A stretch of DNA of 64,000 nt from Thalassobius sp047123305 (GCF_047123305.1 NZ_CP138918.1:2976001-3040000); one strand, 5' to 3'. Counted from the first letter of the stretch, positions 16,218-26,210 are shown. Translations and numbers: made by a program. Notes: generated by a model from the letters alone, not told the origin.

Positions 16218-17688
16218 GGTGCATCATCCCATCGTCTTCGGCCTCCGAAGCGCGCAGCGCCTCTGTCAGTTCATCCGCGCAGCCGAAGTATTTGGCGCGC
16301 TCCCAGCATTTCGGACGGCTGATGCCACAGCTTTCGTGGCGGCCTATGATCTTGCCGTTTTCGTCTTCTCCGAGGATCTTGTAAACTAGCAGGTCCTGCG
16401 TGGTTAGCACGTCGCCCTCCATGCCCAGAACCTCGGTGATATGGGTAATCCGGCGGGAGCCATCGCGCAGGCGCTGAGCCTGCACGATGACGTCTACCGA
16501 GGAGGCGATGATTTCGCGAAGGGTTCGGACAGGCAGTCGGGATCCACCCATCGTAATCATCGCCTCCATACGGGACATGGCGTCACGCGGTGTGTTCGCG
16601 TGCACCGTCCCCATCGAGCCGTCATGGCCCGTGTTCATTGCCTGCAGCAGGTCAAAGGCCTCAGGCCCTCGCACCTCGCCCACGATGATCCGTTCTGGAC
16701 GCATCCGCAGACAGTTCTTTACCAGATCACGCATCGTGACCTCACCGGTGCCTTCCAGTGAAGGCGGGCGGGTTTCCAGACGCACCACATGCGGCTGTTG
16801 CAGCTGCAGTTCGGCCGCGTCTTCGCAGGTCACGATCCGTTCGGTCAGTTCAATAAAGCCGGCAAGGCAGTTCAGCAGGGTTGTCTTGCCCGATCCCGTG
16901 CCACCCGACACCAGAATGTTGCAGCGCACCTTGCCGATGATCTTCAGGATGTCGGCACCTTCTGGGGTGATTGATCCAAATTTCACCAGATCGTCCAGCG
17001 TCAGAGAATCCTTGCGAAATTTCCGAATTGTCAGCGCTGTGCCATCCACCGCCAGTGGGCCAGCGATCACGTTCACACGGCTGCCGTCGGGCAGGCGGGC
17101 GTCACAGATCGGGCTGGATTCATCGACCCGGCGCCCCACCTGAGACACGATCCGCTGACAGACGTTTAACAATTGTCGGTTGTCCTGGAACCGGATCGGA
17201 GTTCGTTCCATCTTGCCGGCGACCTCGATGTAAATCGGGTCGGTGCCATTGACCATGATGTCGGCAATATCGTCACGCGCCAGCAGGGGCTCCAGTGGGC
17301 CATAGCCCAAAATATCATTGGTGATATCCGAGATCAGATCGCGTTGTTCGCTGTCAGAAATAACCTCTTTTTTCACCGCCAGAATGTCGGTGACGTAATT
17401 GGCAATCTCGTTGCGTTCCTCGTCTTCCCCCATCTGCGCCAGCTGGTTGATGTCCAGCATCGAGATCAGGGTCTCCATGATCTCGGCCTTTAACTTATAG
17501 CGCGCACTGTCCGCCTCTGTAGGGACTGGGGAGCGCGCTTCCATCTTGGGCTTGGGGGCCTGGGGGGCGGGTTCCGGCGCGGGCTTGGGCGCAGGCTCGA
17601 CCCGTGTTGCTTTGCGTGCTGGTTCAGGAGCCGGGGCAGGGCGGCTGGCCTTCTTGGCGGCGACAGGGCCGGTTCTTTTGCCGAACAT
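16210..17688 (-). CDS. tadA: Flp pilus assembly ATPase TadA/CpaF
   Basis: A 492-residue secretion ATPase of the TadA branch of the GspE/PilT family. The Pro/Ala/Glu-rich N-terminal 55 residues are a flexible leader. Walker A is GGTGSGKTT (about residue 263), the Asp box includes TCEDAAELQL, Walker B is RIIVGEVRGPEA, and the His box is GHDGSMGTVHAN. It powers pilus extension and possibly retraction. First gene of tadA-tadB-tadC, divergent from the response regulator at 18045. Confidence 0.95.
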   Translation of the reverse strand: MFGKRTGPVAAKKASRPAPAPEPARKATRVEPAPKPAPEPAPQAPKPKMEARSPVPTEADSARYKLKAEIMETLISMLDINQLAQMGEDEERNEIANYVTDILAVKKEVISDSEQRDLISDITNDILGYGPLEPLLARDDIADIMVNGTDPIYIEVAGKMERTPIRFQDNRQLLNVCQRIVSQVGRRVDESSPICDARLPDGSRVNVIAGPLAVDGTALTIRKFRKDSLTLDDLVKFGSITPEGADILKIIGKVRCNILVSGGTGSGKTTLLNCLAGFIELTERIVTCEDAAELQLQQPHVVRLETRPPSLEGTGEVTMRDLVKNCLRMRPERIIVGEVRGPEAFDLLQAMNTGHDGSMGTVHANTPRDAMSRMEAMITMGGSRLPVRTLREIIASSVDVIVQAQRLRDGSRRITHITEVLGMEGDVLTTQDLLVYKILGEDENGKIIGRHESCGISRPKCWERAKYFGCADELTEALRASEAEDDGMMHHA

Positions 17689-18044
17689 GGTAACCTCGAT
17701 ACTGATAGTGACTAAGCAACAGAAACTTTACGCAGCACCGCAGAACCAAGCGCCCAAACACAGGACACAGGACGGGTGTGCTCTCCAATAATGCGCCTTG
17801 GAGCCGGATCGCACAATTCAACCGAGTGGCCTAGATTTTTCGGCGGAAACGGAGGGGCGACTGGCAAAAAGTATGTAGGCTGCTCCCGAATGGAGCCAAC
17901 CAGTAGACCTATGCGTGACGGCCAAATGCGCCCGTTTGGTTTACATTCTTTTATGAGAATCGTGTGCATCCTCCACCCCGGCCCCCTCCTCTCTAGGCCC
18001 AGGCAGCTTGATGCACCTCACACCAGAACAGAGCGGACAATTTA
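17689..18044. other. divergent intergenic region, tadA / response regulator
   Basis: 356 bp without a supported gene. It must contain promoters for tadA (left) and the regulator operon (right). No clear palindrome, sigma-54 site or CtrA-type paired TTAA was recognised by eye. Confidence 0.6.
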
Positions 18045-19319
18045 ATGAACGACATGCCGTTTGGGTCTGAACTGATTGCGGATCGCTGGCCATCGCCGTC
18101 TGGCAAAGATGGCCATGCGGGGCTGCGGGTGCTGGTCCTTTGTGACAGCGCGGAACCCGCCCTTGCCATTGCCAAAGACGGTCCGATTTCCCTCAAGGTG
18201 GTGCACAGCTGGCTGGACGTGACCAAAGCACTGGAAGCCGAACACTTCGAAGTGCTTGCCCTGGAAAGTTTCAACGAAGAGATGCTGGAAGCGGGCAAAG
18301 TGGCCGAGGCGCTGCGCCTGTCGCCGGATCTGCATGTGGCGCTTGTCGGGGTCGAAATCGATATGTGCCTGGCACGCCTGGCCCTGCGCAAAGGGGTGAA
18401 CGGCATTGTGCTGAACATGGCTGATGACGTGTTGGACACTCCGCTGCGGATGGTTGCAGAAGGCAAAGTCTACATCGACAGTTCGATGGCGGGGCAGCTG
18501 CTTGGTGAAGGCGGTGGACTTGATCAGCCGCTGATCTCTTTGACCGACACGGTGGCGCTGGTTGCCGATGATGATGAATACTTCCGCATGGCGCTGTCGA
18601 CGATCCTGTTGGAAAAATTTGGTTTCACCGAAGTGTTTGAAGCCTCCAACCTGGAACAGGCCGAACAGATCATGGCGGGCTGTGACCGTGTGGATCTGGC
18701 CCTGTTTGACCTCAGAATGCCGGGCATGGACGGGCCCGCCCGTCTGGCACATATCCGGCAGACCCATCCCGAAATCCGCAAACTGGCCGTTGTTTCAGCC
18801 TCGCAGGATCGCAATGACGTCCTGCAATCGCTGGCCGCCGGCACCTATGGCTATGTCTCCAAGGCCGAGGGCATTTCCGAGTTGAAGCTGGCCATTGGTC
18901 AGATCCTGCAGGGCCGGATCTATGCCCCCGCACTGCTGCATGAGCCGCCAGAGGACCCGATCGCTTTTGCCCCGCATGCGGATCCCGCCGCAGAGGCGCC
19001 TGAAGCGGTTGTTCTGGCGTTTGAATCCGGCACTGAGGTTGCCACGGTTGCGGATGCCGAAGAGCTGGCCGAAGCGGCCCGTTATGTGCCTGAACCCGCG
19101 CCTGAAACAGTTGAAGAGGCCGCTGAAATTCCAGAGTTGTCGCCGCGCCAGCGTCGTGTGCTTGAACTTCTGGTGCAGGGCATGTCGAACAAAGAAATCG
19201 CCCGCGAAATGAACCTCGGCATTGGCACCGTGAAGGTGCATATGACCGCGCTGTTTGCCAAACTTGGCGTCTCCAACCGCACCTCCGCGGTCGCCGTTGG
19301 AGCCCCGTTATTGTCCTAA
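18045..19319 (+). CDS. LuxR/NarL-type response regulator with two receiver domains
   Basis: A 424-residue regulator. Residues 27-145 look like a receiver fold that has lost its phosphorylation pocket (the strand ending VLALESF has no Asp). Residues 168-285 are a complete receiver: acidic pocket ADDDEY, phospho-acceptor Asp222 in FDLRMPGMDG, switch VVSAS and Lys in YVSKAEG. A 75-residue acidic Ala/Pro/Glu linker follows, then a LuxR-type helix-turn-helix (LSPRQRRVLELL...SNKEIAREMNLGIGTVKVHM). The hybrid kinase gene begins 15 bp downstream, so the two likely form one signalling pair. Its position beside tadA suggests, but does not show, control of the pilus genes. Confidence 0.88.
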   Translation: MNDMPFGSELIADRWPSPSGKDGHAGLRVLVLCDSAEPALAIAKDGPISLKVVHSWLDVTKALEAEHFEVLALESFNEEMLEAGKVAEALRLSPDLHVALVGVEIDMCLARLALRKGVNGIVLNMADDVLDTPLRMVAEGKVYIDSSMAGQLLGEGGGLDQPLISLTDTVALVADDDEYFRMALSTILLEKFGFTEVFEASNLEQAEQIMAGCDRVDLALFDLRMPGMDGPARLAHIRQTHPEIRKLAVVSASQDRNDVLQSLAAGTYGYVSKAEGISELKLAIGQILQGRIYAPALLHEPPEDPIAFAPHADPAAEAPEAVVLAFESGTEVATVADAEELAEAARYVPEPAPETVEEAAEIPELSPRQRRVLELLVQGMSNKEIAREMNLGIGTVKVHMTALFAKLGVSNRTSAVAVGAPLLS

Positions 19320-19334
19320 AGGTATGAGTGTCCC

Positions 19335-21566
19335 ATGACGTATTTTTCCGCGTCACATCGATTTAAGGCCGAACCGGAGGATCCTGTTGATCCCGAGGAT
19401 GACGCCGACACGGCCCGCGCCAAAGGGCCGACCAACACCACCCTCCGCCGGTCGCTGATCAACCTGTGTTTTGCAGGCCTTTTGGCCGCTGCTGCGGTGT
19501 TTGAGATTTTTGGCATTGTGCAAACCGTCGCCAATGGCACCCGCGAGGTGGCCTCGGCCGCCGCTGGTCAGGAGCTTTTGGGCGAGATTGACCGCCTGGG
19601 CGATGGGTTGGATGTTATCGCTTTGCAGAACAATCCCCGCGCTGCCCTGGCTGGATTGGCAGAGCGTGAAACGGCGTTGAAGGTTAAAATGCAAAAACTC
19701 ACCCGGATCAGTGAGTTGCAGGGGGGACTTGAAGGTCTGGTTGTGTTGCGTCAGCAGAACGCCATCCTGTTTGAAACGGCCCGCGCCGCCGTGTTTGAAC
19801 CGGGCAACACTGCTCACTGGGCCGATATGCGGGCCGAAACCGCGCAGTTCCATGACGTTGTTCATCAAATCCAGAGCCAACAATCTCAGGTCACCCAATC
19901 CGGCTTTGGCGGGTTGGTGGACAAAACCCGTTTCATGGTTTTCCTGCTGGTTGCCTTCCTTGCGGGCACTTTGTTCCTGTTGTCGTTGGTGCTGATTACC
20001 GGGTTTCGCGAAATGGCCCGCCGTCAGGAGGTTGAGGACCAGCTGCGCGATGCCGTCGCCGAAGCCGATCAGGCCAACCGCGCCAAAAGCCGCTTCCTGT
20101 CAACCATCACCCATGAAATCCGCACCCCCCTGAATGCTATCCTCGGCTTTTCCGAAATGCTGGGCAAAGAGCCGCTCTCGGCGGATCAGAAACAACAGGT
20201 GTCGCGCCTGAACACGGCCGGTCGCACCCTCAGCCGCATCGTCGATGATGTGCTGGATCTGTCGCGGATCGAAGAGGGCGGGCTAGAGCTTCGCGACGAA
20301 GAATTTTCCCTCAATGAACTGGTACGCGAGGCGATTGATCTGGTCTCGGTCCATTCGCAAGGCAAGGGGCTGATCCTCACCTCTGAGGTGTCGGCCAATA
20401 TGCCCCGGTTGCTGAAAGGTGACTCGCTGCGGCTGAGTCAGGTGGTGCTGAACCTACTGAATAACGCCATTAAATTCACCGCCGAAGGCGGCGTGACCCT
20501 GCGGGTCAGCGCCAAGCTGGACACGGTGGACGGAGTCGATATGGCGCGTCTGCGTCTGGAGGTGCAGGACAGCGGCATCGGTATTGCGCCAGAAGATCAG
20601 GCCCAGCTGTTTGAGCGCTTCAGTCAGATCTCCGAAGGTCTGGAGCTGCAGAACAACGGGGGCTCCGGTCTGGGGCTGGCGATTTCGCAAGGGCTGGTGC
20701 GCAGCATGGGCGGTGACATTCAGCTGCACAGCAAACCCGGTGAGGGCACGACCTTCTGGTTCTATCTGGACCTGCCGGTGGTGGACGGAAAATCCGAACT
20801 GCCCGTTGAGGTGCCGGAACTGTCGGTGCTTAACGCCGCCGCTGAACGGGTGATGCTGGTGGATGACAGTGAAGACACTGGTGATCTGATCCGTCGCATC
20901 ATGAAACGCGAAGGCATCCATGTTGAGGTGGTCAATAACCCGTTGAAAGCCTTGGATCAGATCGTGGCCTATAACCCTGACGTGGTGCTCTGTGATATGC
21001 AGATGCCCGAGGTCAGCGGGATGGAACTGACCCGCCGGATCCGGTGTCTGCCCGCGCCGTTCTGTGACGTGCCGGTGGTGGCTTTCTCGGCGACCAGCAT
21101 GCCGGATGAAATCGAACAGATGATGCTGGCCGGGGCCAATGCGTTTCTGGCAAAACCGTTCCAGATCAACGATCTGGTGGCTGCCATTGCCGGTGTCCTT
21201 GCCGATGCGGGCGAAGGTGATGTGGAACGCCGCGCCCGCAAGGACAACAGCTACAGCTTTGCCGAGCTGGAGGAAATCGTGTCCCTGATGGGCAAGAACT
21301 GGGTTTTGAAGTTCATCGGCCGTTTGACGGATCGTCTGCAAACCAGTTTTGAACCGAACCAGTCCCGCAGTGAGCGGATGGCGATGGCGCATCGCGTGGT
21401 CGCAGAGGCAGGGCAGATCGGGGAAAAGGATCTGGCGCTGGCCGCAACCGCGCTGGAACGGGCGCTGCGCGACCGGATCGACAGTGCGCGGGCTGAGGCC
21501 CAATTCCGCAATGAAGCGCGTGCCTTCCTGTCCCGCCTGCCATTGTTCACAGCGCGGATCGGCTGA
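19335..21566 (+). CDS. hybrid sensor histidine kinase with receiver and Hpt-like C-terminus
   Basis: A 743-residue membrane kinase. Two transmembrane helices (about 40-60 and 200-222) enclose a 140-residue periplasmic sensor region. The HisKA box STITHEIRTP places the phospho-His at residue 260; the ATPase N box is LLNNAIKF, with G boxes DSGIGI and GSGLGLAI. A receiver domain follows (VDDSEDTGD...VVLCDMQMPEVSG...AKPF). The last 110 residues are helical and contain AHRVVAEAGQIG, similar to an Hpt domain. All four phosphorelay stations may thus be in one chain, passing phosphate to the regulator encoded just upstream. Confidence 0.92.
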   Translation: MTYFSASHRFKAEPEDPVDPEDDADTARAKGPTNTTLRRSLINLCFAGLLAAAAVFEIFGIVQTVANGTREVASAAAGQELLGEIDRLGDGLDVIALQNNPRAALAGLAERETALKVKMQKLTRISELQGGLEGLVVLRQQNAILFETARAAVFEPGNTAHWADMRAETAQFHDVVHQIQSQQSQVTQSGFGGLVDKTRFMVFLLVAFLAGTLFLLSLVLITGFREMARRQEVEDQLRDAVAEADQANRAKSRFLSTITHEIRTPLNAILGFSEMLGKEPLSADQKQQVSRLNTAGRTLSRIVDDVLDLSRIEEGGLELRDEEFSLNELVREAIDLVSVHSQGKGLILTSEVSANMPRLLKGDSLRLSQVVLNLLNNAIKFTAEGGVTLRVSAKLDTVDGVDMARLRLEVQDSGIGIAPEDQAQLFERFSQISEGLELQNNGGSGLGLAISQGLVRSMGGDIQLHSKPGEGTTFWFYLDLPVVDGKSELPVEVPELSVLNAAAERVMLVDDSEDTGDLIRRIMKREGIHVEVVNNPLKALDQIVAYNPDVVLCDMQMPEVSGMELTRRIRCLPAPFCDVPVVAFSATSMPDEIEQMMLAGANAFLAKPFQINDLVAAIAGVLADAGEGDVERRARKDNSYSFAELEEIVSLMGKNWVLKFIGRLTDRLQTSFEPNQSRSERMAMAHRVVAEAGQIGEKDLALAATALERALRDRIDSARAEAQFRNEARAFLSRLPLFTARIG

Positions 21567-21583
21567 GGAAAACCTTATCCACA

Positions 21584-21617
21584 AAAAGGGCTGCCCGTTG
21601 AGGCAGCCCTTTTGTTT
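21584..21617 (+). terminator. rho-independent terminator after the kinase gene
   Basis: AAAAGGGCTGCC-CGTTGA-GGCAGCCCTTTT followed by GTTT, a 12-pair stem with a T-rich tail, 18 bp after the stop. The A-rich left flank would let it work in the other direction too, for the convergent kinase gene. Confidence 0.9.
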
Positions 21618-21676
21618 GCGTCCTGTTAGCCAAACGGACCCTTATGCGCCGCCCCTCGCTGGGGTGCGGGCCGTGA

Positions 21677-24124
21677 TCACGCCTGTTTCTTGGCGTCCTC
21701 AGCCTCGCCCGAGGCAATCTCCACCCCGCGACGGCGCATGGCGACCTCCAGCTCCTGCTGGAATTTACGCATCGCCAACGGTTTGCTGAGAATCCCGTCA
21801 GCGCCCACCTCGCGCAGCTCTTCGGCCTCATTTGCCCCGGCGCTCAGGCCAAAGATCGGCCCTTCAAACCCCTGATCCCGCAGCCGGCGGCACAGGGTAA
21901 GCCCGTTCATGCCAGGCAGGTTGATATCGGTCAGCACCACCTTCGGGGCCAGTGCCTCGATCTGCTCCAGCACCTGTTCCGCGGTTTCCAGATGCATCAC
22001 ATGGCTGAAGTGTTTGCGCAGCTGCGATTGGGTAATCTCAGCAACCAGATCGTTGTCTTCCACCAGCAAGACCGGCAGATCCATCACCGGCCCGCCCGTT
22101 GCGGATTTTTCGGCGGGTTTCAGCACCTCATCACGTTTCAGAGGCACAGTAACCACAAAACGCGCACCGCCACTTTCTGGGGGATCAAAGTAGACCGATC
22201 CACGCAGGTTTTCGGCGAAAAGTTTGACGATATACATGCCCAGCCCGGTGCCTTCCGAACTGGAAAACACACCGCGGGTCTGGCGGTTGAAAGGTTCGAA
22301 CAACCCGGGCTGCAGGGCCTCGGGAATGCCTTTGCCGTTGTCCTCGATCACCCATTTGCCAGTGAGGTCCCCCATCACCAGCTCTTCGCGGTAGGAAATC
22401 ACCAGCTGGCTGCCGCCTGAATGCAGTATCGAATTGCGGATCAGGTTGCCTAGGATCTGCTGCAATCGGCCGACATCTGAAACCCGCAACGCGTCGTATT
22501 TCTGCGAACTGCGCAGGTCGATCGACAACCCGGCATCTTCGGCGATGGAGCGATAGACGTTGGACAGGTGCTGTAGCAACTCATTGGGGCGGAAGCTGGT
22601 TTCATTGGCGGGCAGCAGGTCTTCGTCACGCACAACGCTGCCAAGGTCGTCCATCAGGGTCAGGAATTGCTCCAGCACATTGTTGAAACGTGGCCCCAGC
22701 GTGGTCCAGTCCTCTTCTTCCGCGTTCATCTTGTCCGCCATCATGGACAGGATCGCTGCCGGAGTGCGCAGCTCGTGCGAGATGAGAGCAAACAGCCGGT
22801 GCTGGCGTTCCTTGCTAAGCTCCAGCTGGCTCAGGGTGTCCTGCAGCGCGCTGGAGGCCTCATGCACCTCGGTGATGTCCGTCAAGGTGCCCAGCGTGAC
22901 CAAGCCATATTGCCACGACATCTCGGACACCGAATGCAGCCGGTAAACGCGGTAGGGTTTGTCCTCATCCCAGACCGGCCCATCGGCGATCCGGATCATC
23001 AGCCCCTGTGGTTCTGGTGCATGGTTCGACAGGATGCGGGCCAGCCGCTCGGCGTCTTTGGGGGGCATCCGGCGCAGGGTTTCGGGGCCGGTGTCACTCA
23101 GCGTGCGATGTGGCGCGATCCGGATCATCTCATCCAGCCAGAACCGCTGCAGTTTGGAACTGTAAAGGAAGTAACCAAACTTGGAGAACTCAAAGGAATT
23201 CAGCAGCTTCTGGCGCAGCATCCGGTTGCGCCGCGACACTGCACGTCGGTTGAGAAGGATCAGGTCGAACATGGTCACAACGGCCAGAAGCACCGCAAAG
23301 ATCAGATAATCCTGCGACCAGTTCATCGTCTCATCGGGGATCACAATGCGTTGGGTCACAATGCCAAGCAAGGTGATCGGCAGGGCCACAGTCACAGGCA
23401 AAACAAAACGCAGCGAGATGGCGAACATCATGGTGAACACCCGCTCGGTCTGCCAACCAAGCGGTTTGTCGACGAGCCCGATCAGCACAAAGAGCAGGAC
23501 AATCGGCAGCGATTTCAGCACTACCCCCAGGGGTGGTGGGTAAAGTGCAAAGATCAGGCAGATGCAGCTGAACACGGCGGTGCGCACCATCTGGGTGGCG
23601 CCGAGGATCATCATATCATCGCCGTATTGCAGCCCCAGCCAGCGCTGGCCGGCCCAGACCCCGATCAGGGCGATGGGCGTGCCCACAAACAGAACCACCG
23701 AAAACAGCGTGGCCGAAAGCGACACATCTAGGGTTGGCTTCAAGGGGCCGCGGGCAAAATGGTGCTCTAGTTGCAACGCAATCCAGGCCAGCGACAGACC
23801 GAGCACCGCGTTGAACACGGTACTGAGGATCAGAAATTCAGCAAATCCCAGCGCTGGAGGCAGATCGTAGACGCCGGAATGAAAGGTCCAGAGCGTCGAC
23901 AGCAGTAGGATCACCAGAAAGGACACCGCAAAAAAGGGCTGTTTCGATTTCGGGAACAGGCTGAACCCAACCAAGAGCAGGATGCTGGCGGGATGGGGCA
24001 GGTGGCTGATGAACGTGTATTCGGCCAGCTCCAGCAAGGCGCGCCGGTCCGCCCCGATATAGGACAGTGCGGCGACAAACAGCAGCAGCAGGGGGAACAC
24101 GATCTCGAACTTGCGTTCCAGCAT
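21677..24124 (-). CDS. hybrid sensor histidine kinase with multi-pass membrane sensor
   Basis: About 815 residues. The first 300 hold some seven to nine hydrophobic helices (FEIVFPLLLLFVAALSYIG onward), an integral-membrane sensor of unrecognised type. A PAS-like stretch precedes HisKA (LFALISHELRTP), and the ATPase domain has LIRNSILHSG, EDNGKGIP and GTGLGMYIVK. A C-terminal receiver follows (VEDNDLVAE...VVLTDINLPGMNG...LSKPLA). The start is uncertain: the ATG at 24124 is used, but a TTG at 24250 would add 42 residues, and neither has a good ribosome site. It is convergent with the 19335 kinase and may share its regulator. Confidence 0.85.
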   Translation of the reverse strand: MLERKFEIVFPLLLLFVAALSYIGADRRALLELAEYTFISHLPHPASILLLVGFSLFPKSKQPFFAVSFLVILLLSTLWTFHSGVYDLPPALGFAEFLILSTVFNAVLGLSLAWIALQLEHHFARGPLKPTLDVSLSATLFSVVLFVGTPIALIGVWAGQRWLGLQYGDDMMILGATQMVRTAVFSCICLIFALYPPPLGVVLKSLPIVLLFVLIGLVDKPLGWQTERVFTMMFAISLRFVLPVTVALPITLLGIVTQRIVIPDETMNWSQDYLIFAVLLAVVTMFDLILLNRRAVSRRNRMLRQKLLNSFEFSKFGYFLYSSKLQRFWLDEMIRIAPHRTLSDTGPETLRRMPPKDAERLARILSNHAPEPQGLMIRIADGPVWDEDKPYRVYRLHSVSEMSWQYGLVTLGTLTDITEVHEASSALQDTLSQLELSKERQHRLFALISHELRTPAAILSMMADKMNAEEEDWTTLGPRFNNVLEQFLTLMDDLGSVVRDEDLLPANETSFRPNELLQHLSNVYRSIAEDAGLSIDLRSSQKYDALRVSDVGRLQQILGNLIRNSILHSGGSQLVISYREELVMGDLTGKWVIEDNGKGIPEALQPGLFEPFNRQTRGVFSSSEGTGLGMYIVKLFAENLRGSVYFDPPESGGARFVVTVPLKRDEVLKPAEKSATGGPVMDLPVLLVEDNDLVAEITQSQLRKHFSHVMHLETAEQVLEQIEALAPKVVLTDINLPGMNGLTLCRRLRDQGFEGPIFGLSAGANEAEELREVGADGILSKPLAMRKFQQELEVAMRRRGVEIASGEAEDAKKQA

Positions 24125-24443
24125 ATCGTGGACCGCATGCGCACGTGGCTGCTGCAGCAACGCGCGGATCAGCGTGCGGTCGTCACCGCTGCCTACATTG
24201 GGGAAAATCTCTTTGTGTTCCAATCGCCCTGCCGGTCTTTCTTTGAACAAGAACTAGCCGGTTTGGGAGAAAGCTCAACCACCCGGCAAATCTGCGTCAG
24301 ATTTCTTAACGACGATGTTTGCCGCTCTTAAATGCTCTGTCCAGAAAAACCCGCGAAATTACGGTGTTTTTTTGAGCTATGGGTTGGGGATTGGCGGCGG
24401 CTCACATCTCTTGGGTGTCTATGGCCTCGCATGGAGCCAAGAA

Positions 24444-24474
24444 GAAACCGGCCTGCAATTGCAGCGCCGGTTTC
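24444..24474 (-). terminator. probable terminator of the sit operon
   Basis: Read leftward, GAAACCGG and CCGGTTTC enclose an inner palindrome CTGCAATTGCAG, followed by TTCTTGG. It lies 28 bp beyond the stop of sitD. The T-tail is short. Confidence 0.6.
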
Positions 24475-24501
24475 TCGGTACGGTTATCGACTGTGAACAG
24501 A

Positions 24502-25332
24502 TCAGGCTTGGGTTTGATGGCGGCTGTCCAGCACCCTGCGGCGCACCAGCGCAATGATGAAGACAATCGTCAGGATCAGGATGATCGTCGGTGCCGGCGC
24601 ACTGTCGATGAAGAAGCTCAGGTAGGTGCCGCCCAGCATCGCCAGCAGGTTCACCACAGAGGCCACCGCCAGCATGGCCCCAAACCGCCTCACCAGCAAG
24701 AAGGCGATGGCACCCGGTGCAATCAGCAGGCCGATGGCCAGGATCAAGCCGGTGGCGCTGAGGGTGGCAACAATCACAAGGCTCAAGATGGTCAGCAGCC
24801 CATAGTGCAGCACCTGCACGTTCAGCCCCGCCGCTTTGGCCTGCGCCGGATCGAACGCGTGCAGCATCAGGTCTTTCCACTTTAGCACCAACGCCACCGT
24901 GGTCAGCACAGCAATGATGCCCGCGGTCCACAGATCTTGCGCCCCGACGCCCAGAATGTTGCCAAACAGGATATGGTCGAGGTGGGCGTTTGTCTCGATC
25001 GAAGTGTAGAGCAAGATGCCCACCCCAAACATGCCGGAGAAGACCACGCCCATCACCGTATCCTGCTTCACGCGGCTGTTTTCCGACAGGTAGCCGGTGG
25101 CCACCGCACAGCCCATGCCGGCCAGAAAAGCCCCAATGATCAACGGGATGCCCACGATATAGGCCAGCACAATGCCGGGCAGAACCGCATGGCTGATAGC
25201 ATCCCCCATCAGGGCCCAGCCCTTAAGGACAAGGAAACAGCTCAACAGGGCGGTGGGCACCGCAACAATGGCGCAGATCCAAAAGGCGTTCTGCATGAAG
25301 GGGAAAATAAACGGGAACAGCAACTGGTCCAT
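24502..25332 (-). CDS. sitD: metal ABC transporter permease (SitD/MntD type)
   Basis: A 276-residue ABC-3 family permease with about eight transmembrane helices. The family segment LVLKGWALMGDAISHAVLPGIVLAYIVG and the loop ILFGNILGV are intact. It carries Mn or Fe (or Zn) through the inner membrane together with SitC. Its ATG shares one base with the sitC stop, so the four sit genes form a tight operon. Confidence 0.9.
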   Translation of the reverse strand: MDQLLFPFIFPFMQNAFWICAIVAVPTALLSCFLVLKGWALMGDAISHAVLPGIVLAYIVGIPLIIGAFLAGMGCAVATGYLSENSRVKQDTVMGVVFSGMFGVGILLYTSIETNAHLDHILFGNILGVGAQDLWTAGIIAVLTTVALVLKWKDLMLHAFDPAQAKAAGLNVQVLHYGLLTILSLVIVATLSATGLILAIGLLIAPGAIAFLLVRRFGAMLAVASVVNLLAMLGGTYLSFFIDSAPAPTIILILTIVFIIALVRRRVLDSRHQTQA

Positions 25333-26210
25333 CAGATTGCCTCCTCATCCAAAGCAGCGCCAGAACGCAGCGCCGCGCGGGCCTTGGCCTTGGCGGCCAA
25401 CAGCCCGTGTTTCGGGGCAAAGACAAAGGCGGCCAGGAAGATCAGCGTTTGCAAAGTTACAATCACACCACCTGTCGCCCCATCCAGGAAATAGCTGACA
25501 TAGGCCCCAAAGAAGGAGGTCAGCACCCCAATGGCAACCGAGGTCACGATCAGGCGCGGGAACCGGTCACACAGCAGATAGGCCGTCGCCCCCGGCGTCA
25601 CCACCATGGCGATCACCAGAAAGGCCCCCACGGTCTGCATCGCCGCCACAACCGAAGCCGACAGCAGGATAAAGAACACCGCCTTCAGAGCCGACGGGTT
25701 CAATCCGATGGACCGGGCGTGGTTTTCGTCAAAGAAGGTGACCATCAGGTCCTTCCATTTCACCAGCAACACCGCCAGAGACACACAGCCGATGATCGCC
25801 AGTTGCAACGTGTCTTCGGGGGTGATGGCCAGAATGTTGCCCATCGTAATGGTCTGCAGATTGATCGAGGCCGGATTGAGCGACACCAGGAACAGCCCCA
25901 GCCCAAAGAAACTGGTGAAGATCAGCCCGATGATCACGTCAATTTTCAGGCCCGACCGGTCCGACAGAAACAGCATTGCGCCTGCTGCCAGACCGCCAGC
26001 AATGAAAGCTCCCAGCGCGAAGGGCAGGCCAAGGGCATAGGCCCCCACAACGCCGGGCACCACCGAATGGGACAGGGCATCGCCGATCAGCGACCAGCCT
26101 TTCAGCATCAGATAGGCCGACAGGAAGGCACAGACCCCACCCACAAGCGCGGACACCCACATGGCGTTGGTCATATAGGCATAGGTGAAGGGCTCAAGCA
26201 GCAGGCTCAT
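25332..26210 (-). CDS. sitC: metal ABC transporter permease (SitC/MntC type)
   Basis: A 292-residue ABC-3 permease closely parallel to sitD, with about eight membrane helices. The segment LMLKGWSLIGDALSHSVVPGVVGAY and TMGNILAITPED are the family marks. Two permease genes in tandem are the usual sign of the SitABCD/MntABCD branch rather than the single-permease ZnuABC type. It overlaps sitB by four bases (ATGA). Confidence 0.9.
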   Translation of the reverse strand: MSLLLEPFTYAYMTNAMWVSALVGGVCAFLSAYLMLKGWSLIGDALSHSVVPGVVGAYALGLPFALGAFIAGGLAAGAMLFLSDRSGLKIDVIIGLIFTSFFGLGLFLVSLNPASINLQTITMGNILAITPEDTLQLAIIGCVSLAVLLVKWKDLMVTFFDENHARSIGLNPSALKAVFFILLSASVVAAMQTVGAFLVIAMVVTPGATAYLLCDRFPRLIVTSVAIGVLTSFFGAYVSYFLDGATGGVIVTLQTLIFLAAFVFAPKHGLLAAKAKARAALRSGAALDEEAI

